This document shows, one piece after another, positions 1 through 10,423 of a DNA stretch of 64,000 bases (positions are counted from its first letter, which is position 1; each line of letters begins with the position of its first letter). The DNA is from Pampus argenteus (lineage: Eukaryota > Chordata > Actinopteri > Scombriformes > Stromateidae). The translations under genes and the position numbers were made by a program. The stretch lies in assembly GCA_036937835.1 (NCBI GenBank), contig CM072876.1, forward strand, positions 13,470,501-13,534,500, given 5' to 3'. A model generated the notes under the pieces. The model made no database searches. It saw nothing but the letters and a program-made list of their open reading frames with translations, and was not told the origin of the DNA.

Positions 1-154
1 AAACATATTCTTTCGAGGTCATTCATTCACCTCATACTGCCTCATGCTTAATTGTCTAGTAATAGCGTCATAACAGTTTTGATGTATTTGTGTTGAAAAA
101 AAGAACTGCATTGGTTAATAATTTATTTTTATGTTATGTTTATATTTTTATACT

Positions 155-308
155 TTTAAGCAACTGCCAAATATTTGCTGGTTGTAGCATCTTAAATGTG
201 AGGATATGAACCTGTTCAGTATCATACATGATTTGGTTAGATTTTGTCTTTTTAAACATTTTCTAACATTTTATAGACAAAACAAATAACTGATTAATAA
301 AGACAAAA
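155..308. repeat. Fragment of a dispersed teleost repeat (copy A)
   Basis: The stretch around 'gccaaatatttgctggtt' and 'acattttatagacaaaac', ending near 'aactgattaataaa', resembles a dispersed repeat I know from teleost genomes that ends in ATCGATTAAT-like sequence. A second, longer fragment in the same orientation lies at 34596-34880. The family name is uncertain and the edges are approximate. Confidence 0.55.
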
Positions 309-617
309 TGATTTCATAGTAAGTGGTGAGAATTTGGATGTCAGTTGGCAAAACCTTTGTTTACATTCCTTGTTTTTCCCCTGTCCTTCACCTCCAACAA
401 CACAGATGAGGGAGGTGTGGGTGGAGTCCAACAGTCCTCCACAGCTCCATATCTACAGCTCTGTCTTCACTAAGCCAGGACCCACTTCCAATCAAATATA
501 AAGAAATTAACAAATTCCATCTTGTAGCCACATCCTGGCCATGTTACAGAGGCTAAAGACGCTCTGTTTTATTGTAACTTTAACAGATTCAAGTTGAAGC
601 CTGTCAGAGGACTGTCC

Positions 618-621
<4 letters not shown>

Positions 622-661
<40 letters not shown>
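622..661. repeat. (TG)20 microsatellite
   Basis: Uninterrupted TG dinucleotide tract of about 40 bp in sipa1l1 intron 7. Confidence 0.97.
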
Positions 662-664
<3 letters not shown>

Positions 665-1665
665 TTTCTGGGCTTAGTGGGGGCCTTAAATAATAACACA
701 TCAAAACTTCAAAGCACTTGGTTCATCCTGACTTGATACATTATGACTCAGCCAAATTTCCTGTGGTGACTATGAATCGCAATTTACTTCTGAAACCTTC
801 ATGTTTCACCTTTATAGTTTGTGTGAAATTAGTTTTCACTCCAGAAAACTTAATTCTCATTTGTGAATCACATAAGGCACGTGTAAATAGTATTTGCACT
901 ACATATACTCCTTTATTGGGCTCTTTGTTCATGTGTGTGTGTTGTCGCTCAGTAACGAAGTAGCCCCATGGGGGACAATTAAAACCTCACACAATGTGCT
1001 CAGACAGCAATTAAAACACCCATTAGTGAGAAAGAGAAGAAGAGTCATAGAGAGCAAGATAAGAGGGGGAAGAAATAAACAGAATTAAATGTCCTTTACA
1101 GCTAAACACTTTTAAACAGGAAATTGGAAAAGTCAGAATGTTCATTATTTCTTAAAAATGACTCCATGCTGACATACATTGTATTTTATATCACGCATCT
1201 CTGAGAATGTGGTAATAAATCGTGAGCTGTAGAGAGGGCTCTTAACACTCACAGCCTACTCTATGATGGCGTGATGTACAAAGGCAATGACAGATAAAGA
1301 TAAAGACCACATTTTGAGCTAAAAGATAATATTGTTTCAGCAGTGATGGAAAGTGATTCACAAGGTAAATAGCTATAGGTAGTGTCTGAATCATCTATTT
1401 AGACTTAATGCATGTACAGCACTGGCCTGAATATGAGTTTCTAAATCTATTTTACCACATCAATCAGCTAGGGCTTCAAAGCTTTGTTTGTTGCCATTGT
1501 ATTCGAGCAGAAAGATTAGTATTTGAATATTCGTAAAGGGTATTTTTTTTTTGGTCGGACAGGAAGTGTGGATGAACAGCAGATAGTCCCTGCAGGTTAA
1601 ACTGGGTTAGCTCACTTTAGCAAACTGAACTACATATAAATAAATGTGGTTTTAGTGCATCTCAC

Positions 1666-1823
1666 CTGTAACAGCTGTTGTCAGAACAGGGGTTGTGTGC
1701 CCGAACAATCACAAAGACATGCTGGAAGTGTGAGCGAATGTTTTTGGGGGTGAATGGGAGTGCCCCAGGTTCCTGGAACACAATCGTGACGATATCATTT
1801 CCGATATGACGCTTCCGCAGTAG
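1666..1823 (-). CDS. sipa1l1: sipa1l1 coding exon 7
   Basis: 158 bp between an AG acceptor (1825-1824) and a GTGAG donor (1665-1661). It encodes residues 755-806 and two bases of the next codon, beginning LLRKRHIGND. This is the core of the RapGAP catalytic site: Asn763 in HIGND is the expected catalytic asparagine. It ends ...NSCY, two bases into the next codon. Confidence 0.93.
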
Positions 1824-4800
1824 CTGGAAAAGTTCAAGAACAGCAGTAGAAACCCGGGTTAGTTATTGGCTATGAAAGCAACAAGCTCCAGTGCACATAA
1901 ATCCATAATTGACAAACCAGCTAACAAGAAATAGTTTTCTGTGTGTACAATTTAGAAAATACAGACAAAACAATGTAATGTTTAGTAAACTGACATAATT
2001 CAACTTTAACCAAAATTAAATTAATTAGCACACTGTACTATGAACAATAAAAAACAGCTTTGTAAGCGCATTATCCAGAAAATTGCTAATTTAGCTATGT
2101 TGAAAATGAGTGAAATAACCATGGGATCATAGCTCCACCTAGAATTAAATCTTCCTTTTTATCATAGTGATTGATTCTTAAATAAGGTTCTTCTATAGTT
2201 AGTCTAGACGAGTGCTAATTGACAGCATATACCATGCACTCTATACCGCCACCACCACAATAGCTGAAAATGTGCCCTGGTTATATTCAACCTTCCATGT
2301 GTGTTATAGATCTTGATGTCTTGACTCCATCAATTAAAAAAAAAAGAAAAAAAAAAAAAAAGAAAAATACTATTGAGCACAAAGATTTCAATGTACATTT
2401 GTGAGTATGACATGAATCAATATAGAAGGTGTAACAGTGAGGTATTCAATTTTCTTACCTGCTGTTTATTGTTGGGTGTGTAGGGCAGCATGGTGGATAC
2501 ATGGAACATGATCTCATAATCCTTGTAAGTGGTGTACATGGAGTGGGTGCCCGTTGAGTCCGCTGAAAGAGACACAATACAATCGGATATATTTTCCTTT
2601 ACTTTAATATATCTTTTCTCTTCCCTTTTCTGTGTGAAACCATCCCAATTTAGGCTGAAATCTTTATTTTGTACAACAAAACCTACCCCTTTCCAAACAG
2701 CAACACCAATAAGCAATTAGAAACAGTATTAGTAACTGTAAGCAAAAGAGTCAAATGGGAAAACATTGAAACAGTGCTAATCTTCTCTGAAACAACTCCA
2801 CTATAAATAGTCTTCTGCTATGAACAATTATAAACAAACATCTTTATGTTCCCCCTCACCCTCAGCCACAAGTGCTGATCAGATGGCCCAGTGTTCCCTC
2901 AGAACTTAACAGGCTGTGGCCACTGGATGCTGGATAAATAACTACCTCTGCAGTCTATCGATGCACAAACAGTCACAATGTGTTTAAAAGACCATACTTT
3001 ACCCAGCTTGATTACTTAGAATTAATTGCACTCATTCTATAGGGAGTGCTTTGTATTGTTATATTTAATTTACTCGAGGCTACTGAGGGTTGTATTACAA
3101 GTCCTGTAAAAAGTGCCTCACAAAGCATTTTAGGGAATAACCTTATTGGTATAAAGAAAGTAGAAGTAAAATACCTCAAATAGGATTTTTTTTTTTAAAG
3201 GTACAAAGAGGAGGCAAACATAAGGTGGAAATCAATCTAGTCTACAGCAAACGCAGATATGATCAGAAAAGAGGCTCCGGGTAGAATCGACACCGCAAGA
3301 GAATAATCTGACACCAAAGGCCATCTGTCACATGTCTGAAATTAAAGGAACCTTTGTATTTAAGGCAGTGCAGGGAGAGCAGGCAGAATAAACACTGGCT
3401 AGGGGAGCTACAAAAGTCTCAAAAGATAAGATGTTTTAATCATCTGAGACCTTATTTATAACCACTTCATATGGGTAAAGGTCCTGAAAGATGTGGGTGC
3501 TAGGAGGATTGCCAAAGCCAATGGCAAAAGAGTTTAATAAATGCTACTGTATAAGTGTCTACACAATTTATTCCAATCCAATGATACATTTTACTCCTCT
3601 TAAAGTATAGCCTTACCTTAAGGAAAATCCTTAACAGCAATATTAGTTTGTACTATAAATTGTAAAGTGTATGCTTGGTATACGCTTTCCACATAAGAAA
3701 GGGATCACCTGTTTACCCATTTCAAATATTACTGCTGCTCTGACACGCTTTTACTCCACAAACTTTCTCTTGCTTTTCTTCCTTTTTCATTAACAGTCTT
3801 TACATATTACATTAAAAGATGTCAGTTGAAAACAATTAGGAAAAAAACATTAAATTGCTTGTTAAGGCATTGGACACATGTTAAGGCATTTAATCACATC
3901 ATCAAATGCAGTTGCTCACCTCTTGCAAGCTACAATCCATCAAATGTTTGATGGGTGACTGAGCTCTAGTCTAATCGATGAGAACGTCTACTTAGTGTGT
4001 GTCAGTCTCAGTTTACCCTGCTGCTGTGTGTCAGGAATTCGTTTCAATGTGACTTTAGTGTGACTTTAACACTATGGAAAGGTTTTACAATGCACTTGTA
4101 ACACAACTTGTAATTTCTGTGCCTATACATACTTTTGGTGTCCAGCTGGGCCCGGTACTTTGTGAAGCCTTTAAGTCTAACCCTCTCCCCCAGCAGATGA
4201 AGGAACTCCTCCAGTGCAGGACCAGCTGATTCATTGTTGTACATCTCCTCCTCGCTGCTCTGGCCTGCCATGCAGTACATCACCCCCACCTTTCGCTGGA
4301 AACTCAACTATAGAGAGAACAAAAATTGTTGGAATGAAAAGGGGAGACACAAGCATACTTTTGTATAGAAATCATGCTACCATGTTGACATTTCAGGGAC
4401 AACTCATGCTGGCATTTTGGGAGTAGCCACCTTGGGTTGTACTGTGTTGATCGCTGTGCCATTTTACAGCAAAATCATGTTGACATTTTCAGAAGTTCAG
4501 CTTTTGATGATTGCATTAGGGAGCATGAGTATCAAAGAGCTTGAGAGCTTGTTTCTTTTTCTTTTTTTTTTCAGATACGAGTGTGTGTGTGTGTGTGTGT
4601 GTGTGTTAGGGTTGGGCGTATAAACAACACCATCGTCTATCGCTAACGGCTGACTCATTAACCACTGAGCCTCTTCCATTGTAACCCTTCATCATCTGTC
4701 CATCTTTTGTGTGGATTCAATTATTATGAATTAACATTGAATCTTATTGCCTTTTTACTTTTACTTGCAAAGCTTTTATTGCACTTACAGTTAACTTAAC

Positions 4801-6225
4801 GAATGTAATTGTCATCAACTACTACACCTGGTCCATTGCCTCTCCTTTGCTCCACAGAGCACCGTTTTTCTACTCTCCTCTGTTCCATGTGATCAGAGAA
4901 GGAGGAGTTGAGCACACTTTGTGGGTAAAAAGCTAATAAGTATAATTTGTAAATGTAATCCGAACATCCATCGCAATGTTTTACTGCAGACATTGTCATA
5001 TGCCAATTATATATACAGCTACTCCACTTAACTTGTACATGACAGTCTGTTGGAGTTAATGTATAAATGTAGCTTAAATAAAAAAATTAAAAAAATTCTG
5101 TTCCATAATGAGACACCCCCCTTTCATTCATAAAACACAATCTGACATACATAGTAAAGGATGATGGCTGAAAACCCTGTGTCTTCAATTCAAAGAATAA
5201 TTGAATATCAGATTTGTGAGAAATAACGACAATGCTATGACAAAATAGAAAATTAATTCTTCTAATATGAACAACCCAAAACACTCATCCAAGCCCTATG
5301 AAACCAACCACTGCTCATTCAGTGTATGTACATGCACTCATGTAACCAAAAAAATGCTGGTAATGGGGAAACACATTTACATGTACTGTAGTAACCTAGT
5401 TACCCGAGGAAGTCAGGTTTCTCTAACCTCTTAATTACATAGCCAGGTTGTTTGTTAACATGACATTTAAGAAATCAGCTTACTTGAGAAAGCTGAATGA
5501 AAAAGCACAAAAGTTTGTGTCTCCTTACCCCTTGCTCGTCCAGCTTCATCAACTGCTCAGTGACCTTGGGTGTGTTGAGTGCTAGGCGGAGGCAATGGAC
5601 ATTCAGCTCAGGCACCAGGTACTCCAGCACCTCTTTGAGGGGCAGGCCTCTAGCTAGACCGTGCTTGGATGTGGAAGGGACTGCATCTTCTATGATGGAG
5701 CCACGCAGGGTGTTCAGCTGGAGACAAAGCAACCGGTGGGGGACAAGAAAGCAGCAAATTTAAAAATGTATTCTGTCAGACCATTTTTTGTGCAGCTACG
5801 GGCTAAACACAGTGTGGAGAAATGTAAGGCTAAGCGAGAAAAAAGAATGAAGAACTTGTAAGTTTTGTTGCTGTAGTTTCCACTTAAAAAAAACTCTTAG
5901 CCCTCAGGCTAAAACAAACTCAAAGAGGACTTCCATGAATAAATCAAGAGGGCTGTAGAAGGACCAGGACCTGAATATCTATCATGAACAAATACAGCTG
6001 TCTGATAGTGGTTTAGTGGTCCAATGGCTCTTAAAAAAAACTGTGTCTGTGTTTTATGCGTCTTCATGTAATGTTTTAGTAGAGCCAATGATGGTGCCAA
6101 CACTTTCTGTGTTAAACAAACCGAAGAGAAGCGCTCTAACTGAAGGGAGGACAATAGCTCTCCTCAGTGGACACTGGACTTAACTCTTTAACATCAGTGC
6201 ATCCCACTCACTCCTACACACACTC

Positions 6226-6257
<32 letters not shown>

Positions 6258-9200
6258 CTGCCCAGCTCCCTGATCTGAAAATAGCAGTTAGTGAGGAGAG
6301 AGGAAGAGAAGAGAAAGAAAAAAAAACAGCACAGTAGGTTGTGCGTCATCCCAAGAGATTGGAAGGGCTATTACTCATAGTGTGCTTCAATAGGAGAGCA
6401 ATGCTTTTCCTTTTCCACTTAAATACCTTTGGCGCTATTTTAGTCTCATTTAGCTGCGAAATGGCACAGCTCAGTCAGATGAAGGCTGACAAATATGGTA
6501 GGTGGGCGTTCAGCTTAGGGAATGAGGACATGGATCTCTGGCTCTAGTGCGTCTATAGGAGGAGGTGGCAGGAAGAGCTAGAGGTATTCGCAAACGATTT
6601 CATCTCACTGCAAACCGCAGATTGAGCATTGTGAATAAATAAGTGGGAGATTGAATTACAAATCAAATCCAAGACGAAATAATTTGGAGGCAGTGGCATT
6701 GAAGGTCTTTAAGAAGCTACGTCTGATAACATCGAGAAGAAGCTTTTATAGCCCCTCTCCCCTCAAACTGGGTTTTTCAATAAGCAAGTCTGGGCGCAGA
6801 TTCTATATGTTGATGCCTACGCTATTTGAACTCTTTATTATTATTATCATTATTACTCAGTGCAGAGTGTACTAAATATTGACCCATTTGTTAGCACGGA
6901 CATTCATGGCTTCAAAAAGGAACAGCTACAAATACTGTGGATCCTGGTGAATGGATGGATGAATTAGAAACAACATATGTCAGTATACAAGGTGTAAGAG
7001 GGTCATGCATTTCAATGTACCTCACTCGTTCTGAAGATGACCCTGTAGCTGTACTGCTGGCCATGATCCTTGTGTTCCTCCAACTTCTCCCTCCTAAGAC
7101 TCACTGCCACTGGGCCCAGATTCTCATCTACACCCAGGTAGTTCCAGTGTTCTAGGGGTGAGAGGGAGTGACAGAGATAGGATTTGAGGGATGAGGGAGG
7201 AATGAAAGGGATAACAGATAAACAAGGGACAATGTGAAAAAAAGAGAAAATTACACATTCCTGCTGAAATGCAGGATGAAACAAAAAAAATATGAATCTA
7301 CTAATCTAAGCCCACGCTATTCTATTTTGCTTACCTCTGAGGTAGAAGTACTTTCGATAGTAATAGGCGCCAAGGTCAACATGCTCCACAATGTATCGTT
7401 TGGACCTGTCAGCATGTTGGCTTGGTCCATCTTTAGAGGCCTCCAACACAGCCACACCCGCGTTGGTAAAATGAGTAGTGAGCGTGTTCTCCAAAGGTCC
7501 TTCCTCTGTACTGCCAGCAGAGGTGCTTGAGCTCCCACCACTACCTATGCTGCCCTGCTGGAGGATGCAAGACAAGAAAAAAGCATAAAGCAAGTAGCCT
7601 AAACCATATGATTACACTTAAATATTCAGTACATTTTCAATATGTTGTGTTAGACTTTAAAGTGATTTAGATTTTTCAGTGTTGGTGCTGTCAAAATGGT
7701 TCAGAAATTAATTCTGCAGATTGCAGTCATGAGATTAAAATATTATACCCCAGTGAGTAATCTTGGCAGGAATTAGGACAAATAACCATAATTAGAGTTA
7801 TTCTTTATAAAATCCTATCATCCTATTATTGCACAAAACCTACCTGTTTAGCAGGAGAGATGTTCCTCTCACCCTCACCACCAATCTCATTCCTGAAACA
7901 TGGACAGCTGAGCACCAGATCATTGCTCTTGTCATCACCTGGGTCCAAGACAGGGTTAGTACCATGTCCTCCTCCTGTCCCGTCTTTGCTCAGCTCCTCT
8001 TGTGACCCACAGGGTGACCCATACCCTCCACTCTGATTGGAGGAGAGAGATGATGTGGCTGAAGCAGAGGCAGCGGCGGCAGCAGAGGCACCCGTAGTGG
8101 TATTCTTGCGTTTAGCCCCTGACTGCCGGCTCTGGATGGCCTCATTGAGGTCAAAGAGTAAAGACTGGACATCAAAATGGGAAAAGCCTTTTTGGCATAA
8201 CCAGGGTTTGGGAGGGGGGCCACTCTCTTCCCCTTTCCCCCCATCCTCAACATCTGAGCCAGCCCTCGACGTGTCACCCTCCACCTTCACACTGCGTAGT
8301 TTGCGGAAAATTGACTCTCCGCCTGTCTCTGACTTCGACCTCCTCTTCAAGTGCTTCTCTCGTTCTTTAAGCCGACTGGCAGGACTACCTCTGGCTGGCC
8401 CCAAGGGTCCATCCGGCAAGTCCAGGGCAGCCTGTTTTACAGGGGCCACAGTAAGGAGCTCAGTTAGCCTTTCTGGAGCTGGGCTTCGCTGATCAGGGGC
8501 CTCAGAGGACTGGTATCCTTTTAGCATGTCAAAGAAGCTCTCACCTGACACACCATGTTTATCGATGGATGAAGTGCTGCCATACTCACGGTGCATTGGT
8601 GTCCACCCAGAGAAGGACCAGCCCTCATTGCCATCCCCATCCAGTTCACTTATAGTTATATCACTGTTACTCCGCTGGCGGATGCGTCTCATGCCTTTGC
8701 GAGGTGAGCCTAGATAGCCATCTGGTGACAGAAAACGATTGTCCTTTCCTTTGCTCTGCATTTTGCTCTTCAGTGTGTTGTGGATGTTGCGGAGCATGGA
8801 TGAGTCCTGAGGGCTTATCAGGTGGCCGAGCTTGGCTGACAGATTGCTGTGGGCTGTGACTGCTGACACCCCTCCACCTCCACTGCTGCTGCCACCGCCA
8901 CCACCACTACTACTACCACCACCACCACCTCCACCTCCACCACCACCTCCTACTCTTTCAAGTCTTTCTCTATCTCCACTTCCTGATCCTGAAGAGCTGG
9001 TGGTAGTGGAGCTCGGTGAGTCAGTTTCCACAGTGATATGCCAAACACCTCCTCCTCCCCCATCTTTCCTTGGGGGCCAGTCAGCCACACGAGCCCGAAC
9101 CCCCATCTTGGGGACGCCAGGGTTAGTGCCAGTGGTGGAGGAAGAGGAGATGTGGGCGCTCTCACTGCGGGGTGGTGGTGCTCCTCCATTGGGCAGTCGA

Positions 9201-9283
9201 AGGCGGCGGGTATAGAACTCATCAGTAGCCGGCACTGAGCCCCCAACTGAACGCTCTGTCTGGGAACGCTTGAGACTGGTCAT
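1666..9283 (-). CDS. sipa1l1: SIPA1L1 (signal-induced proliferation-associated 1-like 1), 5' part of coding region
   Basis: Joined minus-strand exons 9283-7844, 7557-7335, 7151-7021, 5717-5529, 4307-4133, 2562-2459 and 1823-1666 give an open frame of 806 codons plus two bases. The N-terminus MTSLKRSQTER and the later KMGVRARVADWPPRK segment (about residues 59-73) match SIPA1L1 rather than SIPA1L2 or SIPA1L3. Residues 199-212 carry a basic RxRSxS patch and 312-318 a KRRSKSE patch. The RapGAP domain begins near residue 640 and includes HIGNDIV; Asn763 there corresponds to the catalytic 'asparagine thumb' of Rap1GAP. The C-terminal RapGAP remainder, PDZ domain and coiled coil lie outside the window. 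In mammals the protein sits at the postsynaptic density and converts Rap-GTP to Rap-GDP. The ATG at 9283 has A at -3. All introns are GT-AG. Fish duplicates exist for many genes, so an a/b paralogue suffix cannot be assigned. Confidence 0.93.
1824..2458 (-). other. sipa1l1: sipa1l1 intron 6
   Basis: 635-bp GT-AG intron. It contains an A-rich tract near 2336-2366; nothing else is recognisable. Confidence 0.85.
2459..2562 (-). CDS. sipa1l1: sipa1l1 coding exon 6
   Basis: 104 bp, acceptor AG at 2564-2563 and donor GTAAG at 2458. It encodes the DSTGTHSMYTTYKDYEIMFH segment and ends TPNNKQQ in phase 0, very close to the mammalian RapGAP-domain sequence. Confidence 0.93.
2563..4132 (-). other. sipa1l1: sipa1l1 intron 5
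   Basis: 1,570-bp GT-AG intron with no ORF of interest and no recognised repeat. Confidence 0.85.
4133..4307 (-). CDS. sipa1l1: sipa1l1 coding exon 5
   Basis: 175 bp, acceptor TATAG ending at 4308 and donor GTATGT from 4132. It begins LSFQRKVGVMYCMAGQ and includes EEEMYNNESAGPALEEFL and LGERVRLKGF, a highly conserved RapGAP block, ending in phase 1. Confidence 0.94.
4308..5528 (-). other. sipa1l1: sipa1l1 intron 4
   Basis: 1,221-bp GT-AG intron with a GT microsatellite near 4581-4606. Nothing else is recognised. Confidence 0.85.
4581..4606. repeat. (GT)13 microsatellite
   Basis: GT dinucleotide tract in sipa1l1 intron 4, preceded by a T-rich tract. Confidence 0.95.
5529..5717 (-). CDS. sipa1l1: sipa1l1 coding exon 4
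   Basis: 189 bp, phase 0 at both ends; acceptor CCAG ending at 5718 and donor GTAAGG from 5528. It encodes LNTLRGSIIEDAVPSTSKHG through VTEQLMKLDEQG, leading into the RapGAP domain. Confidence 0.94.
5718..7020 (-). other. sipa1l1: sipa1l1 intron 3
   Basis: 1,303-bp GT-AG intron containing a CA microsatellite near 6221-6257. No exon or recognised repeat otherwise. Confidence 0.85.
6221..6257. repeat. CA microsatellite
   Basis: Slightly interrupted CA dinucleotide tract in sipa1l1 intron 3. Confidence 0.95.
7021..7151 (-). CDS. sipa1l1: sipa1l1 coding exon 3
   Basis: 131 bp, acceptor CCTAG ending at 7152 and donor GTACAT from 7020. It encodes the EHWNYLGVDENLGPVAVSLR segment and ends YRVIFRTSE in phase 0, matching SIPA1-family sequence just before the RapGAP domain. 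Confidence 0.94.
7335..7557 (-). CDS. sipa1l1: sipa1l1 coding exon 2 (tandem NAGNAG acceptor)
   Basis: 223 bp if the first AG (7559-7558) is used, or 220 bp from 7554 if the second AG is used, because the acceptor reads CAGCAG. It encodes a Ser/Gly-rich stretch and then LENTLTTHFTNAGVAVLEAS and KRYIVEHVDLGAYYYRK, strongly SIPA1L1-like. It ends in phase 1 at a GTAAGC donor. Confidence 0.93.
7844..9283 (-). CDS. sipa1l1: sipa1l1 coding exon 1 (coding part)
   Basis: 1,440 bp encoding residues 1-480 and ending in phase 0 at a GTAGGT donor. It holds the long, mostly disordered N-terminal region: the SIPA1L1-type start, KMGVRARVADWPPRK at about 59-73, a Gly/Ser tract at 112-138, SPRKGMRRIRQRSNSDITIS at about 193-212, HREYGSTSSIDK at 231-242, the KRRSKSETG patch and the SHFDVQSLLFDLNEAI segment at about 368-383. 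It ends ...GEGERNISPAKQ. A large single 5' coding exon is typical of SIPA1L genes. Confidence 0.95.
8870..8950 (-). repeat. sipa1l1: Coding trinucleotide tract (poly-Gly/Ser) in sipa1l1
   Basis: Residues 112-138 are 12 Gly, 3 Ser, 5 Gly, 3 Ser and 4 Gly, encoded mostly by GGT/GGA/GGC codons. I do not recall an equivalent run in mammalian SIPA1L1, so it looks like a lineage expansion. The opposite strand reads as a false proline-rich ORF. Confidence 0.9.
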
Positions 9284-9418
9284 GATGGAGTTGGGAAAGG
9301 GTACGGGGAGGGGAGATGGGAGGGAAAGGAAGGGATAGGGTGTCGATGGGTTTAGATTTGGGTCAACATAATGCCCACTGAGAGAAGTGATGACAGAGTT
9401 TCATAGATGCATTTGATC
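9284..9418 (-). other. sipa1l1: sipa1l1 5' UTR portion of the first coding exon
   Basis: A TTTTCTTGCAG acceptor ending at 9419 places the exon start at 9418, leaving 135 nt of leader. The leader has three short uORFs (9412-9401, 9404-9363 and 9369-9352) and a C-rich segment next to the ATG (G-rich on the plus strand). Confidence 0.75.
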
Positions 9419-10392
9419 CTGCAAGAAAAGCAAAGGAAAAGAAAACATGACAAAAATCAACAGTTTACAATATAATTAATGGTAGCAATTACATCTGTAA
9501 GTATATAGAATTTTATACCCTACAGCTTATGTGTGTTGCAAAGATGGCTGGCTTATCTATTCTACAAATCTACTAAAGCTATGCTGAAGAAGTAGAAAGC
9601 ACAGTGCATGGAATATTAAATTCTGGTTTTTATATTATCATCACACAAACTCAAGCTGTTGAGTTTGGTTCTTTTGAGTCAATAGAACCATAGTAGAGAC
9701 TGTACCTTCAGAGCGGGAGATTGATCCAAAAGAAATATGTTGATGATGAACTTTCACAACTGAAGGCTCAACAAAACAGTCTTCATTGTAACCATGCGAG
9801 GACTGATTTCAGTTCAATCCTGATGTGATCAACTCTATAGCTGAGAAACAGTAAAGAGAGACAGAAAGAGGAAAAAGAAAAAAGGGAAAAAAAGCCCAGA
9901 CAACATTAGACATCACATGTTCTACAATATCAAGTCTGACTTTAATTTCAGCTACTCCAACAACCATGATTATATAGTAAACAATTGGAAACTACAGTAC
10001 TACTGTCAGATTTAGCTCAACAAAGCCTGTAAACTCTTTTTCATAACAAAAACCACCAGTCAAAATGAGGCTATATTTTGCAGTAACTGAAGACCATGAA
10101 GTTACTGCAAGGTCACGTACTATGCCACTGTGACGGACAAGGCTTCAATTAACATGTTTTCTCAAAGCGCTTTTAAACAGCGTTCACCAATTTTACATAT
10201 CACGATCAGTTTACTGGTCTATCTGTAAAAGAAAAACAAAAAACAGCCTCTGTTAAAGTGTTTCAGTGACTCTGGAGGAAGCTTTGTTCTGTCTGATAAA
10301 ATAACCTTTGCAATGTCATCCAACGTTTATTTTAGTGTCTATGCTTGGACATAGAGATTACAATTGTTTTAAGTAAAACCTTTGTTCTGTCC

Positions 10393-10417
<25 letters not shown>
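10393..10417. repeat. (AT)12 microsatellite
   Basis: Uninterrupted AT dinucleotide run within sipa1l1 intron 1. Confidence 0.95.

Positions 10418-10423
<6 letters not shown>

Larger units (their letters stand above)
1..1665 (-). other. sipa1l1: sipa1l1 intron 7 (partial)
   Basis: Intronic DNA downstream of coding exon 7, running off the left edge. I looked for the next SIPA1L1 exon (continuing the RapGAP domain) and did not find it here. The stretch holds a dispersed-repeat fragment near 158-305 and a GT microsatellite at 622-661; the rest shows nothing recognisable. Confidence 0.8.

Noticed and set aside
5390..5480. Possible repeat fragment in sipa1l1 intron 4
   Set aside because: The GTTACCCGAGGAAGTCAGG stretch faintly recalls a teleost repeat, but the match is too vague to support.
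8832..9215. 127-codon plus-strand ORF rich in proline
   Set aside because: It is the exact antisense of the sipa1l1 poly-Gly/Ser coding region; its length comes from the repeat, not from a gene.
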